From assembly GCF_965198245.1 (NCBI RefSeq), contig NZ_OZ240249.1:2046001-2110000 (forward strand): a stretch of DNA of 64,000 bases, in the 5' to 3' direction. The number at the start of each line of letters is the position of its first letter. Position 1 is the first letter of the stretch. This document shows positions 51,854 to 60,691 of the stretch, piece after piece. The notes under the pieces are model-generated. The model had not been told where the DNA came from. It did not search any database and saw nothing but the letters and a program-made list of their open reading frames with translations. The translations under genes were made by a program, and so were the position numbers. This DNA is from Poriferisodalis sp965198245. GTDB lineage: Bacteria; Actinomycetota; Acidimicrobiia; Acidimicrobiales; Poriferisodalaceae.

Positions 51854-51914
51854 TGGTTCCGATCACTCGATGAGCAGTGAGTCCGGGTGCATGGCTCTCG
51901 GCATCGGCGGTCCT

Positions 51915-52502
51915 TCAGGCGTGCCGGCCGATTTGCCAGCCGACGGCGGTCAGGTGATCGGTCCCGAACTCGCTGGGCTCGGATTCGAGCTGGGTGGCCA
52001 TTGTGTCATTCCAGCGGTTGAGGTAGCCGAACAGGGCGCATACAGCCACAATCGCGACGATTTGTTCCTCCGAGTAGTACTTGCGGCACTCCTCGAAGTC
52101 CTCCGCTGTGGCTGCGTTCGGGCTTGATCCTGAGTGGAAGGCCAGCCTGAGGGCGGCGCGCTCGGCGGGGGTGAACAGGTCGGAGGTCTCGAACTCCCAC
52201 ACCGCAGCGACCCTTACCGGGTCGGTACCCTGCTGGGCGGCCGTCGCGCCGGTGTGCGCTTGGCAGTAGCGGCACCCATTCGCAGCGCTCGCAGCGTGCG
52301 AGACGAGACTCTTCAGCTCCCTGTCGACCACCGGATTCTGGAGAATGGCGCCGCCGAGTGCCAGGAAGCCGCCCAGGACTTCGGGCACGCGACCCATCGT
52401 GAGGAGCGAGGTCGGGAGGAATCCCATGTGCGCGTCGATCATGTTGAAGATTTCCTCGAATTGGGGCAGATCCTCACGTTTGAGCGGCTGGACGTTTGAC
52501 AT
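51915..52502 (-). CDS. Carboxymuconolactone decarboxylase/AhpD-family protein
   Basis: 195 aa. CRYCQAHTGATA is the AhpD-like CxxC-x2-H redox/acid-base motif in the helical CMD fold, preceded by SLVSHAASAANG. Members reduce peroxiredoxin adducts or decarboxylate gamma-lactones; here a catabolic function is suggested by the cluster. It is divergent from the GntR gene and lies just upstream of oppB, on the same strand. Confidence 0.88.
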   Translation of the reverse strand: MSNVQPLKREDLPQFEEIFNMIDAHMGFLPTSLLTMGRVPEVLGGFLALGGAILQNPVVDRELKSLVSHAASAANGCRYCQAHTGATAAQQGTDPVRVAAVWEFETSDLFTPAERAALRLAFHSGSSPNAATAEDFEECRKYYSEEQIVAIVAVCALFGYLNRWNDTMATQLESEPSEFGTDHLTAVGWQIGRHA

Positions 52503-52567
52503 GTTTGCTCCTTTCGGCGACAGCCTGTGTCAAGAATTTCGAAATGTCAAGGTAAAAGCGAGAATAG

Positions 52568-52596
52568 TTGTGAATGTCGCAGGAGGCGACTAGCGT
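52568..52596 (+). promoter_or_regulatory. Promoter of the GntR gene, leaderless
   Basis: -35 TTGTGA (52568-52573), 17-bp spacer, -10 TAGCGT (52591-52596), then 7 nt to the ATG at 52604. The transcript should begin at or next to the start codon. This decides between 52604 and the upstream ATG at 52574. Confidence 0.65.
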
Positions 52597-52603
52597 CCGC
52601 GGC

Positions 52604-53329
52604 ATGGCATCGGGCAGCTCAACTCGCGGTGAGAAGGTGTACCAGCGCATCAAGGCCGACCTTGTGGGCGGTACCTTCCAACCGGGTTCCAAGCTCCCGT
52701 CTGCAATGCTTACGGAACGTTACGGGGCCAGCGCCAGCGTCATCCGCGAAGGTCTGTCCCGCCTTGTCGAGCAGGGTCTCGTCCGCTCCGAGCCCCAGCA
52801 GGGCTATCGTGTCGCCCCGATCTCCATCGCAGACCTCGAAGATCTGGTGACCGCACGGTGTGTGATCGAGATTCAAGCCCTGAAGCTGTCAATCGAGCAT
52901 GGCGACCTGGCCTGGGAGTCCTCGCTGGTGGCGGTGCACCATGCGTTGGAACGCACGCCGCTCGATTTGGCAGACTATGCAAGCAGTCGAAATGAACCGT
53001 GGACGGTCGTGCACCGCAAATTCCACGAAGTGCTGCTCGAAGGGTGCCCCTCGAAGCGGCTTATTTCCGTTGCCATAGCGCTGCGGGATTCGGGCGAGCT
53101 CTATCGCCGGTGGTCCCAGCCAGCCGATGAGGGTGACATTCGACCCGTCGCAGAAGAGCATCGCTTGATCACACAGGCGGCGCTGGATCGCGATGTCACT
53201 AGCGCGTGTCAGCTTCTCGAAGAGCACATTCGGCTGACAGCGCGCTCAATCACGGCGCGGGCGCGGGCAGAGGGGTTCATGGACTTGTCCGCAGCTGTTC
53301 ACGACCACGAGCCGGCTGCCGCCAGATGA
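52604..53329 (+). CDS. GntR-family regulator (FadR/FCD type)
   Basis: 241 aa from MASGSSTRGEKVYQRIKADL. Winged helix GGTFQPGSKLPS, GASASVIREGLSRLVEQGLV, followed by an FCD helical ligand domain with His/Asp/Glu metal positions (FHEVLLEG, EEHRLI, LLEEHIRL). FCD members sense acids produced in catabolism. It sits at the centre of divergent transport and degradation genes and probably controls both sides. Confidence 0.92.
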   Translation: MASGSSTRGEKVYQRIKADLVGGTFQPGSKLPSAMLTERYGASASVIREGLSRLVEQGLVRSEPQQGYRVAPISIADLEDLVTARCVIEIQALKLSIEHGDLAWESSLVAVHHALERTPLDLADYASSRNEPWTVVHRKFHEVLLEGCPSKRLISVAIALRDSGELYRRWSQPADEGDIRPVAEEHRLITQAALDRDVTSACQLLEEHIRLTARSITARARAEGFMDLSAAVHDHEPAAAR

Positions 53330-53372
53330 TCTTGGGCGTCAGCATGCGGCAGCAGCGACAGAGGAACTGAGA

Positions 53373-54311
53373 ATGAAATGGGTGACTTACCGAGCTAGCG
53401 ACTCGTCGGAACGGGTCGGACTCGTCCGCGACAGTTCGATCTATGGCCTCGACGATGACACCGCGCTCATCGATCTCCTCGGCGACGATGGGTCGGAACT
53501 TGCAAGCGCAGCTGAGCGGGCCGAGCATGATCCGATCGAGGTCATCGACCTGGCTACCGCAGATCTCGCGCCGCCGGTACGGCCACCCCAAGTCCGCGAC
53601 TTTCTCTGCTTCCTCGACCACCTCAGGAATGCCCAGGCCGCGGCCGGGATCGACATGGACTCTCTGTGGGAGCAGATCCCCGCGTTCTATTTCTCGAATA
53701 CATCCTCGGTGATCGGCCCGAACGACCCCGTCGAGATCTCGCCAGGGTGCGTGTGGTTCGACTACGAGCTCGAGATCGCCGCGATCATCGGCCGGGGTGG
53801 TCGCGACATTCATCCAGACGAGGCCGAGTCGCACATCGCCGGCTTCACGATCTTCTGCGACTGGAGCGCCCGCGACCTGCAGATGCGTGAGATGAAGCTC
53901 AGTCTGGGCCCCTCCAAGGGCAAGGACGGTGCGAACACCTTCGGCCCCATGCTCGTGACCGCCGATGAGCTGAAATCCTTCCGCGCCGGAAACTCCTATC
54001 ACTTGGAGATGGCCGCCTACGTCAACGGCGACCAGATTTCGTACGGATGGATGGACCAGATGGACTGGTCCTTCGGCGAGATCATCGCCTATGCATCTCG
54101 GGGGACGGCCCTGCGGCCCGGCGAGGCCATCTGCTCGGGCACCGTGCCCACCGGCTGTCTGTTCGAGCACTTCGCGGTTCAAGGGGCTGACGACTTTCCC
54201 GGATGGCTCGTGCCCGGCGATGAGGTCCGGCTCGAGGTCCAGGAACTGGGCAAATGTTCGCAAACGATCCTGCCTGCGGCCGAGGTTCATCGGCTGCGCA
54301 CGGGATTCTGA
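53373..54311 (+). CDS. Fumarylacetoacetate hydrolase-family protein
   Basis: 312 aa. The FAH metal-binding carboxylates are in FDYELEIAAIIGRGG (ExE) and FCDWSARDLQ (D), with TFGPMLVTADE and ICSGTVPTG nearby. Mg-dependent hydrolase, decarboxylase or hydratase acting on beta-diketo or enol acids from ring cleavage. Follows GntR by 43 nt and precedes the metallo-beta-lactamase-fold gene by 25 nt. Confidence 0.9.
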   Translation: MKWVTYRASDSSERVGLVRDSSIYGLDDDTALIDLLGDDGSELASAAERAEHDPIEVIDLATADLAPPVRPPQVRDFLCFLDHLRNAQAAAGIDMDSLWEQIPAFYFSNTSSVIGPNDPVEISPGCVWFDYELEIAAIIGRGGRDIHPDEAESHIAGFTIFCDWSARDLQMREMKLSLGPSKGKDGANTFGPMLVTADELKSFRAGNSYHLEMAAYVNGDQISYGWMDQMDWSFGEIIAYASRGTALRPGEAICSGTVPTGCLFEHFAVQGADDFPGWLVPGDEVRLEVQELGKCSQTILPAAEVHRLRTGF

Positions 54312-54336
54312 GCCGTCATTCATAAGGGGGAAAACG

Positions 54337-55278
54337 ATGGACCGGAACTACGACCTCGGACTCGTCGAGATCGGTGACGGAACCTTCGCTTGGCTCCAGC
54401 CCGATGGCGGTTGGGGCTGGAGCAATGCGGGGCTCGTCACTGGCGATGGCGCGTCCCTGCTGGTCGACACGCTCTTTGACCTCAAGCTCACTCGGGACAT
54501 GCTCGACGGCATAGCCGCAGTGACCGCGAACTGCCCGATCGCCACGCTCGTCAACACCCACTCCAACGGAGATCACACCTTCGGCAACCAGTTGCTCGAC
54601 GGCGCGGAGATCATTGCCACCGAGGCATGCGCCGAAGAGTTCTTCGACGTGCCCGCCGAGGCACTCGCCGGGTTGATCGAAGCTGACTACGGAGATCCGG
54701 TTGTCAATGAGTTCCTGCGCGGAGCGTTTGGCCCGTTCGACTTCGGTGGCATCGTGATGACGCCACCGACGCGCACGTTCACTGAGTCACTGCGCTTGTC
54801 GGTCGGCGGTCGCACGGTCGAGCTCATCGAGGTCGGTCCTGCCCACACCGAAGGCGACCTCCTCGCCTACGTTCCCGACTCCAAGACCGTCTACACAGGA
54901 GACATCCTGTTCATCTACGGCACGCCGATCGTGTGGGCTGGCCCATTCGCCAACTGGATCTCGGCGTGCAATCGGATCATCGAGCTCGATGTCGACACCG
55001 TCGTCCCCGGACACGGTCCGGTGACCGACAAGCAGGGCGCTCAGATGGTCAAGAACTATCTCGAGTTCGTGCACCGAGAAGCATCGGCTCGCCACGCTGG
55101 CGGCATGTCCGCTCACGACGCGGTGAACGACATCGATCTCGGCGAGTTCGCCGACTGGGGCGACAGCGAGCGACTCGTGGTCAACGTACAGGCCGTGTAC
55201 GCCGAACTCGATTCGGCGGGTGAGCTGCCCCCCATCCCCGAGCTCCTGCTGGGCATGGCGCACTACGCCCGTCGCTGA
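54337..55278 (+). CDS. Metallo-beta-lactamase-fold hydrolase
   Basis: 313 aa from MDRNYDLGLVEIGDG. The metal motif reads NTHSNGDHTFGN, an HxNxDH variant in which the second His is replaced by Asn, followed by the later ligands H in GPAHTEGD, D in YTGDILF and H in VPGHGPV. Similar variants occur in quinolone/SoxH-like hydrolases. Hydrolyses an ester, lactone or amide in this catabolic unit. Confidence 0.85.
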   Translation: MDRNYDLGLVEIGDGTFAWLQPDGGWGWSNAGLVTGDGASLLVDTLFDLKLTRDMLDGIAAVTANCPIATLVNTHSNGDHTFGNQLLDGAEIIATEACAEEFFDVPAEALAGLIEADYGDPVVNEFLRGAFGPFDFGGIVMTPPTRTFTESLRLSVGGRTVELIEVGPAHTEGDLLAYVPDSKTVYTGDILFIYGTPIVWAGPFANWISACNRIIELDVDTVVPGHGPVTDKQGAQMVKNYLEFVHREASARHAGGMSAHDAVNDIDLGEFADWGDSERLVVNVQAVYAELDSAGELPPIPELLLGMAHYARR

Positions 55279-55339
55279 CACAGACATCAGAGAGTTCAGG
55301 CAGCGGTTCGCGCCGTGAATTCAAGCAACCCGAGAGGAA

Positions 55340-55375
55340 ATGTCACCATGAAGAAAGAGATGTCACCATGAAGAA
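55340..55375 (+). repeat. Duplicated translation-start region of the binding-protein gene
   Basis: A 16-nt unit containing ATGTCACCATGAAGAA occurs twice with 20-nt period. The first copy creates a seven-codon frame (MKKEMSP) behind the only clear ribosome-binding site (GAGAGGA), whose TGA overlaps the real ATG at 55368. Confidence 0.75.
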
Positions 55376-57023
55376 GAAATGGGTTCAATTGCTGGCCCTA
55401 TTGCTGGCGTTCACTCTGATCACCGCAGCATGCGGCTCCGACGACGATGCCACGTCTGATGCTCCATCTGATGCTCCGTCTGATGACACGGCGCCTGCGG
55501 CGGACCAGGACGCGACCGCCGATGACGTGTCGGGAGAGGCTGCGGCCGAGGCCGATGAGCCGGCGGCGCCCGAAGGAAGAAGCGGAACGCTGAAGTGGGC
55601 GCTTGGTTCGAACGGGGCAAATTTCTTCGATCCCCACAAGGCGACCAATCCTTTCGGCCGGTCGTGGATGTACCCCTTCTATGACCGCCTCACCAGGATC
55701 GATGGCAACGGCGACGTTCAGGCCATGCTCGCCACGAACTGGGAGTTCTCGGGCGACGGTTCGGTCCTCACGTTTGACCTTCGTGAAGGTGTGCTGTTCC
55801 ACGACGGCACGAGCTTCGACGCCACAGCAGCCAAGATCAACATTGACCGGGCACGCGATCCGGCTGTGAGCGGCGGAACATTCGTCGATCTGTTGGCCAT
55901 CGACTCGGTCGACGTGATCGACAACTACACGATTCAGATCAACCTCAAGGCGCCCGGCGGCGCGCTGCCGGCACTCCTGTCTGATCAAGCCGGCATGATG
56001 ATCTCGCCCGCAGCGATGGACAATGAGGATCTGGCGACTATGCCAGTGGGAGCAGGTCCGTTCGTAGCGACCGAGTTCCGCGTCGATGAGGCAATGTTCG
56101 CCGTTGCATTCGACGACTACTGGAACCCTGAGTTTCCCAAAGTCGAGAACCTCGAACTGCGGTTCGTGCTCGATCCCTCCACCCGGGTCAATGCCACGGT
56201 CGGGGGAGAGGTCGATGGCGGGGTGCTCGACACCGTCGTGTTCACTCGCGACGATGTCGCGGACCTTGGCTTGGTCATTTCCGAGCGATTCTCGACGGCT
56301 CTCTATCAGCTCTTCATCAACACCGAAAGAGTGCCCGAGCTGTCGAACCCCGCAGTGCGTCGAGCCTTGGCGATGGCGATTGATCAGGAGGCGTTTGGTG
56401 CGGCACTGTTCAACGGCGAGTGCGCTCCCATAGATCAGGTCTTCGGCAAGGGATGGTTCGCGCACAACCCTGACATCGATGCCGACTACCACCCCTTCGA
56501 TCCGGACGGGGCCAAGGCGATTCTCGAAGCCGAGGGGGTGACCGATCTCGAGTTCACGGTGATCACGGCGAACATTCCGAGCTTTGTGGCTATGGCCGAG
56601 GCGATCCAGGCCTTCTTCGCCGATGTCGGCGTGACCATCAACGTGGCTCCGACGCCGATTCCCGAGTTGATCTCGGGTTTCGTCGTCAACAAGACGGCTG
56701 ACGCCTATTGGTCACTCAATCCGGGTGCTGCCGATCCGGCCAAGTTCGTCGCGACGATCTGGCTTCCCCAGAGTCCATTCAATCCTGGCGGCTACGAGGT
56801 GCCGGGGGTCTTCGACCTCCACGTTCGGGCCCAAGCAGCGACGAACGAGGCTGACCGTGCGCCGCTCTATCACGAGATGGCCCAGCTCCTGGTCGATGAG
56901 CAGTTGACGGTCGCCGTGTGCACCCCGGCCTCGCTGATGGCGCACCGTCCCGAGGTGGGCGGCGTCAGCCTCTTGTCAACACTCAGCGATGTCGATGTGA
57001 TCGGCATATACATCGACGAATAG
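55368..57023 (+). CDS. ABC transporter substrate-binding lipoprotein (OppA/DppA family)
   Basis: 551 aa. Signal peptide MKKKWVQLLALLLAFTLITA with lipobox LITAAC, then a long acidic Asp/Ala linker (DDDATSDAPSDAPSDD) and a family 5 binding domain: NFFDPHKATNPFGRSWMYPFYDRL, LATNWEFSGDGSVLTFDLREGVLFHDG (in pieces) and the NPAVRRALAMAIDQEAF block. Captures a peptide-like or other organic solute outside the membrane for the OppBCDF permease encoded on the opposite strand. Confidence 0.93.
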   Translation: MKKKWVQLLALLLAFTLITAACGSDDDATSDAPSDAPSDDTAPAADQDATADDVSGEAAAEADEPAAPEGRSGTLKWALGSNGANFFDPHKATNPFGRSWMYPFYDRLTRIDGNGDVQAMLATNWEFSGDGSVLTFDLREGVLFHDGTSFDATAAKINIDRARDPAVSGGTFVDLLAIDSVDVIDNYTIQINLKAPGGALPALLSDQAGMMISPAAMDNEDLATMPVGAGPFVATEFRVDEAMFAVAFDDYWNPEFPKVENLELRFVLDPSTRVNATVGGEVDGGVLDTVVFTRDDVADLGLVISERFSTALYQLFINTERVPELSNPAVRRALAMAIDQEAFGAALFNGECAPIDQVFGKGWFAHNPDIDADYHPFDPDGAKAILEAEGVTDLEFTVITANIPSFVAMAEAIQAFFADVGVTINVAPTPIPELISGFVVNKTADAYWSLNPGAADPAKFVATIWLPQSPFNPGGYEVPGVFDLHVRAQAATNEADRAPLYHEMAQLLVDEQLTVAVCTPASLMAHRPEVGGVSLLSTLSDVDVIGIYIDE

Positions 57024-57150
57024 TCACTGAACAGTCAAGACGCCGTGTCTAGCGGGGTGCTGAGAACGCAGGTCTCGCAAGAACTGCAAGCTTCTGACCT
57101 GCGGGTTTGTCATCGAGCAGCCCTCGAATCGGGACTTTCTCAGCGCCCTG

Positions 57151-57210
57151 CTAGCGCTGGACGCGTCGCAAAATGTGCTCGACGATCTGCGCGCCACGGG
57201 GCCTCCGCAT
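57151..57210 (-). pseudogene. C-terminal remnant of an alpha/beta hydrolase
   Basis: Minus-strand reading gives GAQIVEHILRRVQR and a stop, nearly the same as GPQIVEHILRRAHD at the end of the dehalogenase-like gene at 58894; about 27 bp of DNA are shared with two mismatches. The rest of that hydrolase is absent here. The remainder of the 254-nt gap after 57023 holds nothing recognisable. Confidence 0.45.
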
Positions 57211-57277
57211 GAGGCCTGTGCGAGGATGATTGCGCTGCGCCGGGGCATCACAGCGCGCACGCAGGGGGAGTTGACTC

Positions 57278-58399
57278 ATGCGGTTCGGGTTCTTGAGTGA
57301 GGGAACGACACCGCGGGGGATGACGCATCATCACCGGCTGCACGAGGTCATCCGCGAGGCGGAGCTGTGCGAGGAGATGGGGTGGGACTTCTGGGGAACC
57401 TCTGAGCAGCACTTTGCCCCTGGTGCCACGATCGCTGCGCCCGAGACGCTCTACGGCGCAGTCGCGATGCGCACGAGCCGGATCAAGCTCCGATTCATGT
57501 CGATCCTGATGCTGAAGTTCAACCACCCGATCAAGGTGGCGAATCACTTGGCGACAGTCGACATCCTGTCTCACGGTCGAGTCGAGCTGTGCACGGCTCG
57601 ATCAAACAACGTCAAGACGCTGGATCCGTTCGAGGTCGACCCTTCCGACACCCGGGCTCAGTGGCGCGAAGGCCTCGAAGTGACAGTGAAGGCGCTCACG
57701 GAGTTCCCGATGGAGCACCACGGCGAGTTCTACAAGATCCCGCCGATCGAGGTGACCCCGCGGCTCTACCGCGAGGAGCTCTTTCCGATCTGGGTGGTCA
57801 CCATCAGTCCCGAGACACACACGATTGCGGGAAACATGGGCCTTGGGGCCATTACCAACGACTCGTACTTGGGCTGGGATTACCTCGAAGGGCTCATTGG
57901 GCTGTACCGCGACGCTTGCAAGACACCTGAGCCGATTGCGAAGTACCCGGTCAACACGTCGCTCTGCTTCTGCCCTCTCACGAGTCATTGTGCTGCAACT
58001 CGGGAAGCGGCCGTCGAGGAATCCCGCCACGACGTGATCAGGTTCTTCCGCAGCACGTATGACATGTACGACCAGCTGGATCAGCGGTCGGGCTTCGAGG
58101 GCATCAACGAGATCCGCAAGATGAAGGAACACGAAAACGATCCCCTGGCCCTTGGAGAGTTCACCCCGACGATCATGATCGGCACGCCCGACGACCTTGT
58201 CGAGCGAATCAAGCGTCTCGAGGCGATGGGTGTCGACGAGATCGTCTTGCGTATCGACGATCTCGGCGTCTCACAGCACCTGAAGGCGATCGAGCTCATC
58301 GGCAAGTACGTGATACCGGAGTTCCGCGGACCCAACGCCATCAGACGACAATCGATGTGGGGCGACTACGGCGTGGAGAAGCCTCGGTTCTTGACCTGA
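57278..58399 (+). CDS. LLM-class flavin-dependent monooxygenase
   Basis: 373 aa. MRFGFLSEGTTPRGM, GWDFWGTSEQHFAPGATIAAPETLYG, FNHPIKVANHLATVDILSHGRVELCTARSN and GTPDDLVERIKRLEAMGVDEIVL place it in the luciferase-like superfamily (motifs given in pieces of up to twenty residues apart). Probably uses FMNH2 and O2 for hydroxylation or C-N cleavage. It is followed by RidA, which suggests an enamine/imine product. Third LLM enzyme in the window. Confidence 0.87.
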   Translation: MRFGFLSEGTTPRGMTHHHRLHEVIREAELCEEMGWDFWGTSEQHFAPGATIAAPETLYGAVAMRTSRIKLRFMSILMLKFNHPIKVANHLATVDILSHGRVELCTARSNNVKTLDPFEVDPSDTRAQWREGLEVTVKALTEFPMEHHGEFYKIPPIEVTPRLYREELFPIWVVTISPETHTIAGNMGLGAITNDSYLGWDYLEGLIGLYRDACKTPEPIAKYPVNTSLCFCPLTSHCAATREAAVEESRHDVIRFFRSTYDMYDQLDQRSGFEGINEIRKMKEHENDPLALGEFTPTIMIGTPDDLVERIKRLEAMGVDEIVLRIDDLGVSQHLKAIELIGKYVIPEFRGPNAIRRQSMWGDYGVEKPRFLT

Positions 58400-58457
58400 T
58401 GGTCGTGGGAACATGACGAGACCAAGAATCTCATCCGATCACAAGGGGGAATGATTG

Positions 58458-58847
58458 ATGGCTGGCAAGGTCATAGTTTCAGAAGCACTCATCGAGGCCC
58501 ATCCGGTTCCTGAGCTCATCCGATCGGGGGCTTTCTCCGTAGCGGTGCGAGCCGGACCGTCCATCTACATCTCGGGTTCCATCGCGAACGACTTGAGCAA
58601 AGGAATGGGCGGGCAGACCGAGGAGATCTTCGACTACATGAGCCTCGCGCTGAGCGAGGAAGGCTTCTCGATGGCCGATGTCGTCAAGTTGCAGGCGTTC
58701 ATCACCGACATCGAGCAGTACGGCGAGTACAGCGCAGCTCGCAAGAAGTACTTCCCGACGGACCCGCCCGCAAGCACGACCGTGATCGCTGGGATCGTCA
58801 TTCCCGGGGCGCTCATCGAGATCGAAGTGGTCGCTTACAAGGAGTAG
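58458..58847 (+). CDS. RidA/YjgF-family enamine/imine deaminase
   Basis: 129 aa from MAGKVIVSEALIEAH. RidA trimer pattern: YISGSIANDLSKGMGGQTEEIFDYM, ADVVKLQAFITDIEQYGEY and STTVIAGIVIPGALIEIEVVAY. The typical active-site Arg of RidA (R105, in the PARxxVxV region) is not evident, since ASTTVIAG takes that place, so it belongs to a non-RidA Rid subgroup often found in catabolic operons. Follows the LLM gene by 58 nt. Confidence 0.88.
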   Translation: MAGKVIVSEALIEAHPVPELIRSGAFSVAVRAGPSIYISGSIANDLSKGMGGQTEEIFDYMSLALSEEGFSMADVVKLQAFITDIEQYGEYSAARKKYFPTDPPASTTVIAGIVIPGALIEIEVVAYKE

Positions 58848-58893
58848 GCAACCCCGGAATGCCTCGGCCGGCAGGCTCCGGCTGAAGGTCCGC

Positions 58894-59862
58894 TCAGTCG
58901 TGGGCGCGTCGCAGGATGTGCTCGACGATCTGGGGGCCGTGGGTGAACTGCAGAAAATGACCGGCGTCGGGTAACACGTCGATCGGTGCGTTCATCTGCT
59001 GGGCCCATGTGCGGCCCCACTCCTCGTTGAAGCCTTCGTCTTGGGCACCCCACACAAAGTGGGTGGCCTTATTCCAGCCCAGCAGCACCCGGTAGTGCAG
59101 GGCCTGCCCGGCGCCGTTGCCGCTGTCGTGGTCGCCGACGGGAATGGACAGCGGGAACCAGCGGGCGCCGTTGAATCCTTCTTCGGACAAACCGCGGAAG
59201 GGCGCGCAGAACCCCGCGTACCTCAGGGCAGCGTCGCCTTCGAGGTCCGGTTCGACGCCGGCCTTGATCGCGGGAACCACGTCGCGTGAGCGGACGACGC
59301 GGCCGGCCAGCAGGGGCACGAGCCCGATGCTCGGGCGCGGATGCGCATAGCGGCCGCCGGGACGCCAGGCGTCGATCCACCTGAGAAAGCTCTCGTCGTA
59401 TTCGAACTCTGGGTGGTGGAGCCAGGTGTTCATGATGACGAGCCGGCTGAATCGCTCCGGCATCATCGCCGCCTGGGCGAGCCCGATCGGGCCGCCCCAG
59501 TCCTGGCAGACCACGGTGATGTCTGAGAGATCGAGGCCGCAGACGAGCGAGGTCAGGACCTCGGTGTGTCGGGCGATCGAGTACCAGTTCGGATCGGTCG
59601 GCTTGTCGCTGCGGCCGAAGCCGAGGTGATCGGGAGCGATGCAGCGATATCCGGCGTCGACGAGGCCCGGGATCATTGTCCGGTAGAGGTACGCCCACGT
59701 CGGCATGCCGTGCAGGAGCAGCATGACGGGTGCGTCGCTCGGCCCCTCGTCGATGTAGTGGACGCGCAGGTCCTTCCACTGGTGGTACCGGGGCTCGTAG
59801 TTCCAGTCGCTGAGTGCGTCGAAGTGCGCGTCGTCGGTGCGAACGAAATCAGTCACGGTCAT
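58894..59862 (-). CDS. Haloalkane dehalogenase-like alpha/beta hydrolase
   Basis: 322 aa. RTDDAHFDALSDWNYEPRYH is typical of subfamily I haloalkane dehalogenases. Nucleophile Asp and halide Trp in VCQDWGGPIGLA, oxyanion loop LLHGMPTWAYLYR (the family's HGEPTW has Glu; here Met), acid in cap region and base His in AGHFLQF. Hydrolyses C-halogen bonds or an ester. The oxyanion Met is unusual, so activity on halides is not certain. Confidence 0.82.
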   Translation of the reverse strand: MTVTDFVRTDDAHFDALSDWNYEPRYHQWKDLRVHYIDEGPSDAPVMLLLHGMPTWAYLYRTMIPGLVDAGYRCIAPDHLGFGRSDKPTDPNWYSIARHTEVLTSLVCGLDLSDITVVCQDWGGPIGLAQAAMMPERFSRLVIMNTWLHHPEFEYDESFLRWIDAWRPGGRYAHPRPSIGLVPLLAGRVVRSRDVVPAIKAGVEPDLEGDAALRYAGFCAPFRGLSEEGFNGARWFPLSIPVGDHDSGNGAGQALHYRVLLGWNKATHFVWGAQDEGFNEEWGRTWAQQMNAPIDVLPDAGHFLQFTHGPQIVEHILRRAHD

Positions 59863-59912
59863 CCCCCTGGGATTTGTCGGAACCGGCGAACAATGCCAGC
59901 TTCGGCTGCGGG

Positions 59913-60545
59913 TCAGCGCAGCTCGAGTGCCATTCGCTGTTCCATCGGGACGCCGTGGCTGTGGGGGATGGGTGCGACGGTCTGTGCCAGCGCCTCGAAC
60001 CCGAAGGCCTCGTAGAACTTGACGGCTGGGTTGTCGGACAGCACATCGAGGTGGACCACCCGGTACCCCTCGTCGGTGGCACGTTCGATGGCGTCCTTCA
60101 TCAGTGCGGCGCCGATGCCCTGGCGATGGCGGTCAGGCCGGACCGCCAGCGCATGGATGTAGTAGGCGCTTGAGGGGATGACGACGTTGAGGTAGCTGGC
60201 GAGGTAGGAGCGTCGGCCGATCTCGGCAAGCTCGTCGTGCGTGACCACGCCGTCGTCGAGCATCGGCTGCCACAGTGGCCGCAGGGTCTTCTTGCGACGG
60301 TCGAACTCCGGACCGGAGAACCCGATCTCGATGCCCAGCAGATCGTCGCCGTCGAGGGCGAGCATGGTCTCGTCGAAGCCATAGAGCGTGCCTCTGGCGA
60401 GCCACGAGTCGCCCAGCAGGCGGTCCAACGCCGTGCGGGAGCCAAATTGGTAGTCATAGGTCGACGGTCCGGTGGCGTAGACCAGCTCCACGACCTCGTC
60501 GGTGAACTGCGCAGCCCGGTCGTGGTCAACGTTGACGATGTCCAT
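59913..60545 (-). CDS. GNAT-family N-acetyltransferase
   Basis: 210 aa from MDIVNVDHDRAAQFTDEV. Acetyl-CoA loop VRPDRHRQGIGAALMKDAIE (R-x-x-G-x-G/A) and YRVVHLDVLSDNPAVKFYEAFGFEA, the final GNAT helix-strand. Substrate unknown. Located 50 nt upstream of the dehalogenase-like gene on the same strand. Confidence 0.85.
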   Translation of the reverse strand: MDIVNVDHDRAAQFTDEVVELVYATGPSTYDYQFGSRTALDRLLGDSWLARGTLYGFDETMLALDGDDLLGIEIGFSGPEFDRRKKTLRPLWQPMLDDGVVTHDELAEIGRRSYLASYLNVVIPSSAYYIHALAVRPDRHRQGIGAALMKDAIERATDEGYRVVHLDVLSDNPAVKFYEAFGFEALAQTVAPIPHSHGVPMEQRMALELR

Positions 60546-60691
60546 CGGTACCCCCAAGGTCGCACGTTGCCGTCAACCCTCGACGCTAGCCCCGCCCCGA
60601 TTCCGCGTCAGCGGCGACGATTGCGGCCGCTGTGGCTGACCGGCCGAGCGGTAGTTTCTAGGGAAATCGCTCGATGTGCGGGCGAGAGACG

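Noticed and set aside
57024..57277. A small gene between the binding protein and the LLM gene
   Set aside because: No frame has a credible start and domain; only a short hydrolase remnant is visible.
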